DNA of 16,471 nucleotides from Oscillibacter sp. (GTDB lineage Bacteria; Bacillota; Clostridia; Oscillospirales; Oscillospiraceae), in NCBI GenBank assembly GCA_003487665.1, contig DNFA01000038.1:1-16471 (forward strand), read 5' to 3'. Made by a program: the position numbers and the translations under genes. The notes under the pieces were generated by a model that was not told where the DNA came from, searched no databases, and was given only the letters and a program-made list of their open reading frames with translations. Below are positions 1 to 9,459 of the stretch, in pieces (position 1 is the first letter of the stretch; each line of letters begins with the position of its first letter).

Positions 1-2
1 AG

Positions 3-53
3 GTCGTTCCCGAGCTGATCGAATCCATCAAGGCTGCCAAGGCCGCCAAGTAA
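3..53 (+). CDS. 3' end of an unidentified protein (partial)
   Basis: The frame is open from the window edge and ends at a TAA at 51-53. Only the last 16 residues are visible, finishing in an Ala/Lys-rich tail (IKAAKAAK). This is too little to assign a family. It lies on the same strand as the ATP synthase genes and only about 45 bases before the chosen atpZ start. No terminator separates them, so it may be co-transcribed with the atp operon. That it is coding is inferred from the clean frame, the codon use and the position. Confidence 0.5.
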   Translation, partial: VVPELIESIKAAKAAK

Positions 54-98
54 TGATGAAGAGGACACGCGGATATGAGGCACACAGGGAGTAATACC

Positions 99-353
99 AT
101 GCGGTCACTGCGCCTGCTGGCATGGATCACCCAATTCGGGATATCTGTCGCAGCGCCGCCGGTGCTCTGCGCCCTGCTGGGCGACTACCTGCAACGGCGG
201 TACGCGCTGGGGAGCTGGGTGCTGTGGGTGCTGATCCTTGTCGGCATACTCAGCGGCGTGGCGGGCTTGCGGCAATCGCTGCGCAGCCTGCGGCGCATCG
301 GCGCGGAGGACGACGGAAAAAAACCGCCCAGAGGCTACAACGGACATGAATAA
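99..353 (+). CDS. atpZ: AtpZ, ATP synthase accessory membrane protein
   Basis: A small protein of 84 residues (92 from the upstream ATG at 75) with two predicted membrane helices, roughly residues 10-30 and 37-57, followed by a basic, polar tail. Size, topology and position as the first gene of an atp operon match the AtpZ family. In Bacillus AtpZ works with AtpI and is linked to Mg2+/Ca2+ uptake and to assembly of the F0 sector. The ATG at 99 is preferred because AGGGAG (86-91) sits 7 bases before it. The ATG at 75 also has a plausible site (GAGGA, 61-65), so the extra eight residues cannot be excluded. The 3' end overlaps atpI by 8 bases, suggesting coupled translation. Confidence 0.75.
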   Translation: MRSLRLLAWITQFGISVAAPPVLCALLGDYLQRRYALGSWVLWVLILVGILSGVAGLRQSLRSLRRIGAEDDGKKPPRGYNGHE

Positions 354-783
354 AGCGATGAATATGATAAAAAAACTGTGGAACGACGGCGGCGTGCGCC
401 GCATGCTTCTGACATTTGCGGCCACGGAGCTGGTGTGCTCCGGCCTGATGGTGGGCGTTTTTGCGCTGCTGGGAAAATATACGCCGCAGGTGGCTGTGGG
501 CGCCATTGTCGGCAGCGTGCTCGCCGTGGCCAATTTTGCGGTATTGAGCATCGGCGTGGAGAAAAGCGTCGAGGCTTTTGACCGGGAGGGCAATCCTGCG
601 GGCGCAAAGCTGGCCGTGCAGTTGTCCTCCTCCGTCCGGCTTCTGGTCATTGCCGCCGTCGTATTTGTACTGCTGAAGGCAGGCGTTGGCGAGCCGGTGT
701 CCATGATCCTGCCGCTGCTGTTTACGCGTGTCGGAACAATGGCGCTCAGCAGGGCAACGAAAACGAAGGAGAGTAAACAATGA
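346..783 (+). CDS. atpI: ATP synthase subunit I
   Basis: This 145-residue hydrophobic protein has about four predicted membrane helices, near residues 18-40, 45-66, 90-112 and 115-134. It has the size and operon place of the AtpI/subunit I family, a small membrane protein that helps assemble the c-ring in several bacteria. The frame is open further upstream, but the ATG at 346 is chosen because it overlaps the end of atpZ by 8 bases and gives a family-like N-terminus. ATGs at 358 and 364 are alternatives. The stop overlaps the atpB start as ATGA (780-783). Sequence conservation in this family is low, so the call rests on topology and context. Confidence 0.75.
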   Translation: MNKAMNMIKKLWNDGGVRRMLLTFAATELVCSGLMVGVFALLGKYTPQVAVGAIVGSVLAVANFAVLSIGVEKSVEAFDREGNPAGAKLAVQLSSSVRLLVIAAVVFVLLKAGVGEPVSMILPLLFTRVGTMALSRATKTKESKQ

Positions 784-1514
784 ACGGACCTATGATCTAT
801 TTTACCATCCCGATCCTGGGTGGTATTCCCATCACGCAGACCACCGTCTCGTCCTTTCTCGTGATGGTCATACTGTGTGTGACCGGCGGGATCCTGGGAC
901 GGCATCTGCAAAAAAGACCCAGCGGCCGGCAGGTGCTGACGGAAAAACTTATTACCACGCTGTACGACATGGTAGGCGATACCATGGGGCGGCACAATCT
1001 GTACTGGGCGCCCTATATCGGCACGCTGTTTCTCAGCTCTGCGTTGGGCAGCCTGATCGGTATGACCGGTTTTCTGCGCTCGGCCACGTCTGACCTGTCC
1101 ACAACGCTGACCTGGGCGCTGATGACCAGCGTTCTGGTGTGGGTCTGCTCCATCCGCGCCAACGGCGTGTGGGGCTGGCTCAAGGGCTATGCCGAGCCTG
1201 TGGCGGTCATGCTGCCCATGAATATCGTCAGCGAGATCGCGCAGCCCATCTCCATGGCATTCCGTCATTTCGGCAATATCATGGGCGGCGGCGTGCTGAC
1301 AAGCCTTTTATACTCTGCGCTGGCCGCAGCCTCGTCCCTGATCTTCGGGTGGCTGCCCGGCCTTCTGGGAGAGATACCCTTCCTGCAGGTGGGCATCCCC
1401 GCGGTGCTCTCTCTGTACTTCGACATCTTTTCCGGCTTTGTGCAGGCGCTGGTATTCAGCCTGCTGACCATGGTGTATGTGGGCAATGCCTGCCCGCCGC
1501 CGGAGATCGAATAG
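780..1514 (+). CDS. atpB: F0F1 ATP synthase subunit a
   Basis: The 244-residue stator subunit of the membrane F0 sector provides the two ion half-channels beside the c-ring. The C-terminal half shows the family hallmark: N-I-V-S-E-I-A-Q-P-I-S-M-A-F-R-H-F-G-N, in which Arg162 is the essential arginine facing the rotor carboxylate (Arg210 in E. coli). The residue after it is His where Leu is usual (R-L-F-G-N). Five or so hydrophobic segments follow the expected pattern. An AAGGAG site at 766-771 lies 8 bases before the ATG, and the start overlaps the atpI stop. At 244 residues it is somewhat shorter than the E. coli protein (271), mostly at the N-terminus. Confidence 0.95.
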   Translation: MNGPMIYFTIPILGGIPITQTTVSSFLVMVILCVTGGILGRHLQKRPSGRQVLTEKLITTLYDMVGDTMGRHNLYWAPYIGTLFLSSALGSLIGMTGFLRSATSDLSTTLTWALMTSVLVWVCSIRANGVWGWLKGYAEPVAVMLPMNIVSEIAQPISMAFRHFGNIMGGGVLTSLLYSALAAASSLIFGWLPGLLGEIPFLQVGIPAVLSLYFDIFSGFVQALVFSLLTMVYVGNACPPPEIE

Positions 1515-1590
1515 ATTCGTATGCTGTCCCCCGGGACGGTGTAGAATATAGCAACCTACTCACAACGAATAAAGAAAAAGGAGAACAAAA

Positions 1591-1833
1591 ATGGAACAGT
1601 CTATTATTTCCGCAGCATGCGCCCTGGGCGCCGGTCTTTGCATGGGCATCGGCGCTATCGGCCCGGCCATCGGTGAAGGAAACGCCGTCGGCAAGGCGCT
1701 GGAGGGCATGGCCCGTCAGCCGGAGGCTACCGGTACGCTCCGTACCAACATGATCCTCGGCTGCGCCATCACCGAGTCCACCGGTATCTACTCGCTGGTC
1801 GTGGCACTGCTGCTTCTGTTCGTCAAGTTTTAA
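1591..1833 (+). CDS. atpE: F0F1 ATP synthase subunit c (Na+-type ion site)
   Basis: The 80-residue hairpin protein forms the rotor ring. Two hydrophobic helices flank the polar loop A-R-Q-P-E (41-45), the family signature. Helix 2 carries the ion-binding Glu62 followed by Ser63-Thr64 in A-I-T-E-S-T-G-I-Y-S-L, the Na+-type context known from Ilyobacter and Propionigenium. At the helix 1 position where those proteins have Gln32, this one has Glu29 in G-P-A-I-G-E-G. A pair of carboxylates 33 residues apart is the arrangement reported for the Na+-coupled Fusobacterium nucleatum ring. A strong site (AAAGGAG, 1577-1583) precedes the start. The 76-base gap from atpB is the longest within the operon and may help give the high c-subunit yield a ring needs. 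Confidence 0.97.
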   Translation: MEQSIISAACALGAGLCMGIGAIGPAIGEGNAVGKALEGMARQPEATGTLRTNMILGCAITESTGIYSLVVALLLLFVKF

Positions 1834-1869
1834 CATAACCGACTATACCGAGCAAAGGAGAACGAAAAG

Positions 1870-2376
1870 TTGCAGAATTTTGAAAGCATTGTGGGCGTAA
1901 ATTTCTGGACGGCTCTGTTTACGCTGTGCAATATGCTTATCACATTCCTGATCCTTAAAAAGCTCCTGTTCAAGCCTGTGAAAAAAATGATCGACGACCG
2001 CCAGAAGGAGATCGCCGACCAGTACGCCGAGGCGGAGCGCCGCCGGCAGGAGGCGGAGCAGGCCAAGCTCGCCTACGACCAGGAGATCGCGCAGGCGAAG
2101 CAGAAGCGCGACGAGATCGTCCGCGAGGCGGCCGAGCTTGCCCACCGCCAGGAGCGCGACATTCTCAATGCCGCGCGGGAGGAGGCCAAGGCCATCACCG
2201 CCAAGGCGCACTCCGACATCCGCCAGGAGCGCAGGAAGGTATTCAATGAGATGAAAACGGAGATCTCCGATATCGCCATCGAGATCGCCGAAAAGGTGAC
2301 GGAGAAGGAGATCGACTCGGATAAGCATCGTGAGCTGATCGATTCGTTTATCGACCAGATCGGAGAAGCCTCATGA
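1870..2376 (+). CDS. atpF: F0F1 ATP synthase subunit b
   Basis: The peripheral stalk subunit, 168 residues. One N-terminal membrane helix (about residues 11-30, ending in LKKLLF) is followed by a long, highly charged, Ala/Glu/Lys/Arg-rich helix to about residue 150, as expected for the b-dimer coiled coil that reaches subunit delta. The start is a TTG at 1870, with AAAGGAG (1854-1860) 9 bases upstream. The next in-frame ATG, near 1933, lies inside the membrane helix and would destroy it. The stop overlaps the atpH start as ATGA (2373-2376). Confidence 0.95.
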   Translation: MQNFESIVGVNFWTALFTLCNMLITFLILKKLLFKPVKKMIDDRQKEIADQYAEAERRRQEAEQAKLAYDQEIAQAKQKRDEIVREAAELAHRQERDILNAAREEAKAITAKAHSDIRQERRKVFNEMKTEISDIAIEIAEKVTEKEIDSDKHRELIDSFIDQIGEAS

Positions 2377-2912
2377 AGGACGCGGCAAAGATATACGGCG
2401 AAGCGCTCTATGAGCTGGCGCGCAGCGAGGAACTGGACGGCCAGCTGCTGCCCCAGCTTCGCGGAGCCGCAGAGCTGCTGACAGGCGCACCGGAGTATCA
2501 GTATATTCTCAGCAGCCCGGCCATATCCAAGGCCGAGCGCACAGGATTGCTGGATCAGGCCTTTTCCGGGCAGGTACACCCCTATGTGCTGAATTTTATG
2601 AAGATCCTCTGCGAGGCCGGAGCCATCCGGCTTCTGCCGGGCTGCCTGCGCAGCTATGAAAGGCGGTACGATCAGGATCACAATATCCTGAAGGCGCGCG
2701 CCGTGACAGCTGTGGAAATGACGCAGGAGCAGCAGGAGGCGCTGCGGCAGAAGCTCTCCGCCGTCACCGGAAAGACCATCCGGCTGACCTGCCGGACAGA
2801 CCCGGATTGCCTGGGCGGCGTCCGTGTGGAAATGGACGGCCAGCGGCTGGACGGCACCGTCCGCAGACATCTGGAGGATATGAATGATCTGCTGTCGAAA
2901 GCAGTATTTTGA
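2373..2912 (+). CDS. atpH: F0F1 ATP synthase subunit delta
   Basis: A 179-residue soluble subunit that joins the top of F1 to the b stalk. The N-terminus (YGEALYELARSEELDGQLLPQL) has the family's helical bundle pattern. The C-terminal part (about 130-179), with D-P-D-C-L-G-G-V-R-V-E-M-D-G, matches the conserved DPxxxGGxxxxxG segment of the delta/OSCP family. It starts inside the atpF stop codon overlap, so its translation is probably coupled. It is followed by a 25-base gap before atpA. Confidence 0.95.
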   Translation: MKDAAKIYGEALYELARSEELDGQLLPQLRGAAELLTGAPEYQYILSSPAISKAERTGLLDQAFSGQVHPYVLNFMKILCEAGAIRLLPGCLRSYERRYDQDHNILKARAVTAVEMTQEQQEALRQKLSAVTGKTIRLTCRTDPDCLGGVRVEMDGQRLDGTVRRHLEDMNDLLSKAVF

Positions 2913-2928
2913 TCTCAAGGAAGAGAGT

Positions 2929-2934
2929 ATGTAA
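2929..2934 (+). other. Start-stop element (ATG TAA) before atpA
   Basis: An ATG immediately followed by TAA lies 3 bases before, and in frame with, the atpA start at 2938. The purine-rich AAGGAAGAGAG at 2917-2927 is better spaced for this ATG (GGA to ATG, 7 bases) than for the atpA ATG (16 bases from GGA, 10 from the downstream GAGAG). Ribosomes could load on the minimal frame and reinitiate at atpA. The sequence is plain; the function is inference. Confidence 0.3.
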
Positions 2935-2937
2935 ACT

Positions 2938-4452
<1,515 letters not shown>

Positions 4453-4467
4453 CCGGGAGGGGAACAA

Positions 4468-5322
4468 ATGGCCTCTTCCATGAAAGACATAAAGCTGCGC
4501 ATCCACAGCGTGGAGAGCACCATGCAGATCACCCGCGCCATGGAGCTGGTGGCGGCCTCCAAGCTGCGCCGTGCGCAGGAGCGGATGGAACGAAGCCGTC
4601 CGTATTTCGAGATACTCCACGAGACGATCCACGATATAGCCGGGCTGGATGACACCATTCTCTCGCCCTACGTGATGCAGCGGGAGGTCAAGCGCACCTG
4701 CTGGATCGTGATCGCGGGCGACCGCGGTCTGGCCGGCGGCTATAACAACAACATCTTTAAGCTTGTACACGCTGAAGCCGCAGGCAGGGAGACGATCGTG
4801 GTGCCCGTGGGCAAGAAAGCGCTGGAATATTACCGGCACAAGAATATTCCCGTGTGGTCGGGCGCCTATCAGGAGGCCGGCGCCGTCACCGTGGGCGACT
4901 GCTTCACCATGGCCAACATGCTCTGCCGCGACTTCCGCCGGGGCGAGTTTGACGAGATCCGCATCGCCTTTACCACGTTTGTCTCCGCCCTGTCGCAGAC
5001 GCCCACCACCATGGGACTGCTGCCGATCGTGGTGGATCACAGCGGACATGGCGGCGGACGCTCCGGCACGCGCATTACCTATGAGCCGGACAGCGAAACG
5101 GTGTATGACATGATCGTTCCGGAATATCTGGGCGGCCTGATCTATGGCGCGCTGTGCGAGTCCTTTGCCTCCGAGCAGGGTGCCCGGCGCATGGCCATGG
5201 ACTCGGCGACCAAGAACGCGGGCGCCATGATCGATGATCTTACCCTGCGCTATAACCGCGCACGTCAGGGCGCGATCACGCAGGAGATCACGGAGATCGT
5301 GGCAGGTGCGCAGTATGAATGA
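4468..5322 (+). CDS. atpG: F0F1 ATP synthase subunit gamma
   Basis: The 284-residue central shaft. The N-terminal helix has the conserved K-L-R-I-H-S-V-E-S-T-M-Q-I-T-R-A-M-E-L-V-A-A-S-K-L pattern. The C-terminal helix carries A-M-D-S-A-T-K-N-A and L-T-L-R-Y-N-R-A-R-Q-G-A-I-T-Q-E-I-T-E-I, both hallmark segments that insert into the alpha3beta3 barrel. GGGAGGGG at 4455-4462 precedes the ATG by 5 bases. It ends at 5322, 19 bases before atpD. Confidence 0.97.
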   Translation: MASSMKDIKLRIHSVESTMQITRAMELVAASKLRRAQERMERSRPYFEILHETIHDIAGLDDTILSPYVMQREVKRTCWIVIAGDRGLAGGYNNNIFKLVHAEAAGRETIVVPVGKKALEYYRHKNIPVWSGAYQEAGAVTVGDCFTMANMLCRDFRRGEFDEIRIAFTTFVSALSQTPTTMGLLPIVVDHSGHGGGRSGTRITYEPDSETVYDMIVPEYLGGLIYGALCESFASEQGARRMAMDSATKNAGAMIDDLTLRYNRARQGAITQEITEIVAGAQYE

Positions 5323-5341
5323 CAGAAAAGGAGACTATCCT

Positions 5342-6741
<1,400 letters not shown>

Positions 6742-6745
<4 letters not shown>

Positions 6746-7170
6746 GAAGCTTTCCCTTGCAGATCGTCACCGCGGACGGCATGGTCTTTGACGGACAGGC
6801 GGAGAGCATCAGCGTCCGCGCCGCCGGCGGCGACATGAGCGTGCAGGCGGGACACTGCGACTATGTGACGGTGCTGGGCATGGGACAGGCGCGTCTGATT
6901 GTGGACGGCAAGGTGCGCACCGCTGCCTGCATCGGCGGCATGCTGGCGGTGGCGGACGGCAAGGTGCGCCTTGTTCCGACTACCTTTGAGTGGGCGGAGG
7001 ACATCGACCTCACCCGTGCCCGGCACGCCAAGGAGTACGCCGAGGCGTATCTCAACAGTCATCCCGGCGAAACAGATTCCCGGGAATACCGCCATTTTGA
7101 AGCGAGGCATAAGCGCGCGCTGATCCGTATAGACGTGGCGCAGGGCGCGTCCGGCGCCCGCTCCTTATGA
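6742..7170 (+). CDS. atpC: F0F1 ATP synthase subunit epsilon
   Basis: A 142-residue central stalk subunit. The N-terminal beta-sandwich (about 1-84) begins F-P-L-Q-I-V-T-A-D-G, as in the family. The C-terminal two-helix part (about 86-142) is the region that extends to inhibit ATP hydrolysis in other bacteria. At 88-93 the sequence is I-D-L-T-R-A, matching the I(L)-D-x-x-R-A motif that binds ATP in Bacillus PS3 epsilon. The last six bases overlap the end of the convergent ylmC. A GC-rich hairpin (GGGCGC 7143-7148 with GCGCCC 7154-7159) lies near the stop but has no adjoining T run. Confidence 0.95.
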
Positions 7171-7455
7171 AAAGAATGACTTTTTGCGGCGCTTGGGCGG
7201 TGGCGGAGGGTCACGGCGGAAGGGCTTATCCACCAGTATGATGTCGTCTCCGAATTTCTGGACGCATTCCCAGGGGATATAATAGTCCTCGCCCCGCCCG
7301 AACAGACCGAAGAAGCGGCAGGGGCCGAACACGATGATCGCCTTTACCGCTCCCTCCGGCACCGTCACCTCTACATCACCCACATACCCCAACCGGCAGC
7401 CGTCGCACAGATTGATGACCTCCTTACGCCGCAGCGCGGTGAATCTGCACAGCAT
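7165..7455 (-). CDS. ylmC: YlmC/YmxH family sporulation protein (PRC-barrel)
   Basis: A 96-residue protein. The core (R-R-K-E-V-I-N-L-C-D-G-C-R-L-G-Y-V-G-D, then a beta-rich stretch and Y-Y-I-P-W-E-C-V-Q-K-F-G-D-D-I-I-L-V) follows the PRC-barrel-like YlmC/YmxH family, which is tied to endospore-forming Firmicutes and has no settled biochemical role. The C-terminal tail is rich in Pro and Lys/Arg. The start is set at the ATG at 7455 because AGGAGG (7469-7464) is 8 bases upstream; GTG 7464 and ATG 7461 are too close to it. It is divergent from sigG, a gene it often neighbours in Clostridia. Its stop codon lies inside atpC. Confidence 0.85.
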   Translation of the reverse strand: MLCRFTALRRKEVINLCDGCRLGYVGDVEVTVPEGAVKAIIVFGPCRFFGLFGRGEDYYIPWECVQKFGDDIILVDKPFRRDPPPPPKRRKKSFFS

Positions 7456-7534
7456 CGCCATCACCTCCTGCCGCTATCCTATGCGAGGCGGCGCATGTCC
7501 CATTCTGGCGAAAACCAGGGCTTTCCGCCGCAGG

Positions 7535-7564
7535 GAATAACCGCCGCTACGCCGGGAAATACTG
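7535..7564 (+). promoter_or_regulatory. Sigma-F-like promoter for sigG
   Basis: GAATA at 7535-7539 (4 of 5 to the sigma-F -35 GYATA), a 15-base spacer, then GGAAATACTG at 7555-7564, which fits the sigma-F -10 pattern GGNNANAHTR at every position. In B. subtilis sigG is transcribed by sigma-F in the forespore, so the place is right. The predicted transcription start, near 7570, leaves a leader of about 24 bases. The consensus is recalled from Bacillus; use in this organism is inferred. Confidence 0.45.
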
Positions 7565-7585
7565 CCTCTATCAAGAAGAAGGCAG
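7562..7585 (+). promoter_or_regulatory. Hairpin touching the sigG ribosome binding site
   Basis: CTGCCT (7562-7567) can pair with AGGCAG (7580-7585), closing a 12-base loop. The 3' arm overlaps the first two bases of the only evident ribosome binding site (AGGTGG, 7584-7589), which is itself weak and only 4 bases from the ATG. A transcript starting at the sigma-F-like promoter would lack most of the 5' arm; a transcript reading in from upstream would contain it. The pairing is visible; a regulatory role is inference. Confidence 0.3.
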
Positions 7586-7593
7586 GTGGCGTT

Positions 7594-8364
7594 ATGCGGA
7601 GCAGGGTGGAGATATGCGGCATCAACACGGCGAAGCTGCCTGTGCTGAAACATGACGAGATGACGGCGCTGCTGCGCCGCGCCCATGCAGGGGACAGTGT
7701 AGCCAGAGAACAGCTGATCTGCGGCAATCTGCGGTTGGTGCTGTCGGTCCTGCAGCGGTTCGCCGGGCGTGGCGAGAGCGCGGACGATCTGTTTCAGGTG
7801 GGCTGCATCGGGCTGATGAAGGCCATCGACAACTTTGACGTGAACCAGCCGGTGCGTTTTTCCACCTACGGCGTGCCCATGATCGTGGGGGAGATCCGGC
7901 GCTATCTGCGGGACAACAGCGCCCTGCGTGTCAGCCGCAGCATGCGGGACACGGCCTACAAGGTGCTGCGGGCGCGGGAGGCACTGATGGCGGAAAACCA
8001 GCGGGAGCCGACGGTGGAGCAGCTGGCGCAGTATCTGGGCATCCCGCGGGAAGAGGTGGTGTTCGCCATGGATGCCATCAGCGACCCGGTGAGCCTGTAC
8101 GAGCCGCTGTACGCCGACAGCGGCGACCCGGTGTGCGTTATGGATCAGGTGAAGGACGAGAAGGGCACTGACGACAGCTGGCTGGATCGCATCGCCCTGA
8201 AGGACGCCATCGCCCGGCTGGATCCCCGGCAGCAGAGCATACTGGCGCTGCGGTTCTGCCAGGGCAAGACGCAGATGGAGGTGTCGTCGGAGATCGGCAT
8301 TTCCCAGGCGCAGGTGTCCCGGCTGGAAAAGACAGCGCTGGGCAGCATACGGAAGAATATGTGA
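7594..8364 (+). CDS. sigG: RNA polymerase forespore sigma factor SigG
   Basis: A 256-residue sigma-70 family protein, close to the 260 residues of B. subtilis SigG and aligned with it almost end to end by eye. It opens with V-E-I-C-G-I-N-T-A-K-L-P-V-L-K, the SigG N-terminal signature. Region 2 (about 44-115) contains N-L-R-L-V-L-S-V-L-Q-R-F and D-D-L-F-Q-V-G-C-I-G-L-M-K. Region 3 follows, and region 4 (about 207-256) has the helix-turn-helix Q-M-E-V-S-S-E-I-G-I-S-Q-A-Q-V-S-R-L-E-K. SigG directs late forespore transcription. The frame is open to 7495, but family alignment sets the start at 7594. Cys43 stands where B. subtilis SigG has Asn45. The gene is monocistronic as far as can be seen, ending at a strong terminator. 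Confidence 0.95.
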   Translation: MRSRVEICGINTAKLPVLKHDEMTALLRRAHAGDSVAREQLICGNLRLVLSVLQRFAGRGESADDLFQVGCIGLMKAIDNFDVNQPVRFSTYGVPMIVGEIRRYLRDNSALRVSRSMRDTAYKVLRAREALMAENQREPTVEQLAQYLGIPREEVVFAMDAISDPVSLYEPLYADSGDPVCVMDQVKDEKGTDDSWLDRIALKDAIARLDPRQQSILALRFCQGKTQMEVSSEIGISQAQVSRLEKTALGSIRKNM

Positions 8365-8380
8365 AAACCTGCTCGATTAA

Positions 8381-8426
8381 AACACCGGCTCCGCATCCGT
8401 TTCGGATGCGGAGCCGGTGTTTTTTT
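8381..8426. terminator. Bidirectional terminator, sigG / cyclodeaminase-family gene
   Basis: A perfect 19-bp stem (8381-8399 with 8403-8421) closed by a TTT loop. On the + strand it runs into six Ts (8421-8426). On the - strand the stem is followed by TTTTAATC. It sits between two convergent genes, 16 bases after the sigG stop and touching the stop of the gene on the other strand, so it most likely ends both transcripts. Confidence 0.9.
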
Positions 8427-8427
8427 C

Positions 8428-9441
8428 TTACAGTGTGACCGTCTGCCCCTTGCCGGTCTCCTGCGCCGCTTGCAGCAGCGCGGCGGCGGTGGCGATGTCC
8501 TGCAAAGCGATGCCGGTGGAGTCGAAGATGGTGATATCGGAAGCATCGGTGCGCCCGGCCTCCGCGCCGGAGATGACGCCGCCGATCTCGCAGATATGTC
8601 CGGAGAACACCCCTGCCTTGTAGGGCACCTCGCATTCACCCACCGACAGGCACTGCGCCGTATCATCGCCGAATACCTTGGCAGAGGCAAACAGGGCGCT
8701 GTCCACCTCCTGCTTGCCGGACATATCGGCGCCCACGCAGCTGATGTGGGTGCCCGGCTGCACCCATTCCGCCTTGATAAACGGCTCGCGGGCAGGGGTG
8801 GCGGTGAGGATCACGTCGCTGTGCCGGACGGCCTTCTCCAGATCGGGTGCGGCGGCGATAGCGGCATGGCAGCCGCCGCAGCCGGACAGCAGCTTCTCCA
8901 CCTGCGGTGTGATGGCTTCGCAGGCGGCCGCCGAGCACTCCGGATGGTGGGGGTTGGTCACATAGACCGTCTTGATCTGCGGCAGCAGGTACAATGTGGC
9001 GGCAATGAGATAGGGCGCCAGCGCGCCGGTACCGGCCATCAGCAGCGTCTCGGCGTCAGGCCGCGCCAGATATTTTGCGCCGATCGCCCCCGCCGCGCCG
9101 GTGCGGAAGTCGGTGATGGAGCCGGCGTTCAGCAGCGCCCTGGGCGCGCCGGTGGCCAGATCGAACAGCAGGGACGTGCCGTACAGGGCGGGCAGCCCCT
9201 TGCCGGGATTGGCGCCGAACCACGACACCACCTTCAGCCCGTAGAAGCCCAGTCCGCCCAGATCGCCGGACTTTATGTCCAGATCGGCGTGGCCGGGGTC
9301 GAATTCGTGGAACACCATGGGCCACAGCGCCGCGTCGCCCTTGCTCTTTTCCAGATATGCCTGCTCCACGGCCTCCACCGCCATGGGGATGGTCAGCAGC
9401 TCCTCGATAGCCACGCCGTTCAATACCGTCATCTCTGTCAT
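8428..9441 (-). CDS. Ornithine cyclodeaminase/mu-crystallin family oxidoreductase
   Basis: A 337-residue NAD(P)-dependent enzyme family. Members include ornithine cyclodeaminase, alanine dehydrogenase of the archaeal type, and ketimine reductases. Visible landmarks are Lys70 in Y-G-L-K-V-V, Arg113 in I-T-D-F-R-T-G-A-A, the nucleotide loop A-G-T-G-A at 136-140, and Asp239 in V-G-A-D-M-S-G-K. By pattern these correspond to Lys69, Arg112 and Asp228 of Pseudomonas ornithine cyclodeaminase, so the active site looks intact. The substrate cannot be told from sequence. AGGAGG (9455-9450) is 8 bases before the ATG. It is second in an operon, 18 bases after the aminotransferase stop, which suggests that the two act on the same amino acid or on a shared keto/imino intermediate. 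Confidence 0.85.
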   Translation of the reverse strand: MTEMTVLNGVAIEELLTIPMAVEAVEQAYLEKSKGDAALWPMVFHEFDPGHADLDIKSGDLGGLGFYGLKVVSWFGANPGKGLPALYGTSLLFDLATGAPRALLNAGSITDFRTGAAGAIGAKYLARPDAETLLMAGTGALAPYLIAATLYLLPQIKTVYVTNPHHPECSAAACEAITPQVEKLLSGCGGCHAAIAAAPDLEKAVRHSDVILTATPAREPFIKAEWVQPGTHISCVGADMSGKQEVDSALFASAKVFGDDTAQCLSVGECEVPYKAGVFSGHICEIGGVISGAEAGRTDASDITIFDSTGIALQDIATAAALLQAAQETGKGQTVTL

Positions 9442-9459
9442 GATGCGTTCCTCCTGTTA

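Noticed and set aside
1521..1547. An internal promoter before atpE (TAGAAT at 1542-1547)
   Set aside because: There is no acceptable -35 at the right distance and the -10 is poor; continuous operon transcription explains the gene.
7143..7159. Hairpin GGGCGC/GCGCCC at the end of atpC as the atp operon terminator
   Set aside because: The stem is only 6 bp and the nearest T run (7181-7185) is over 20 bases away, so it does not look like an intrinsic terminator.
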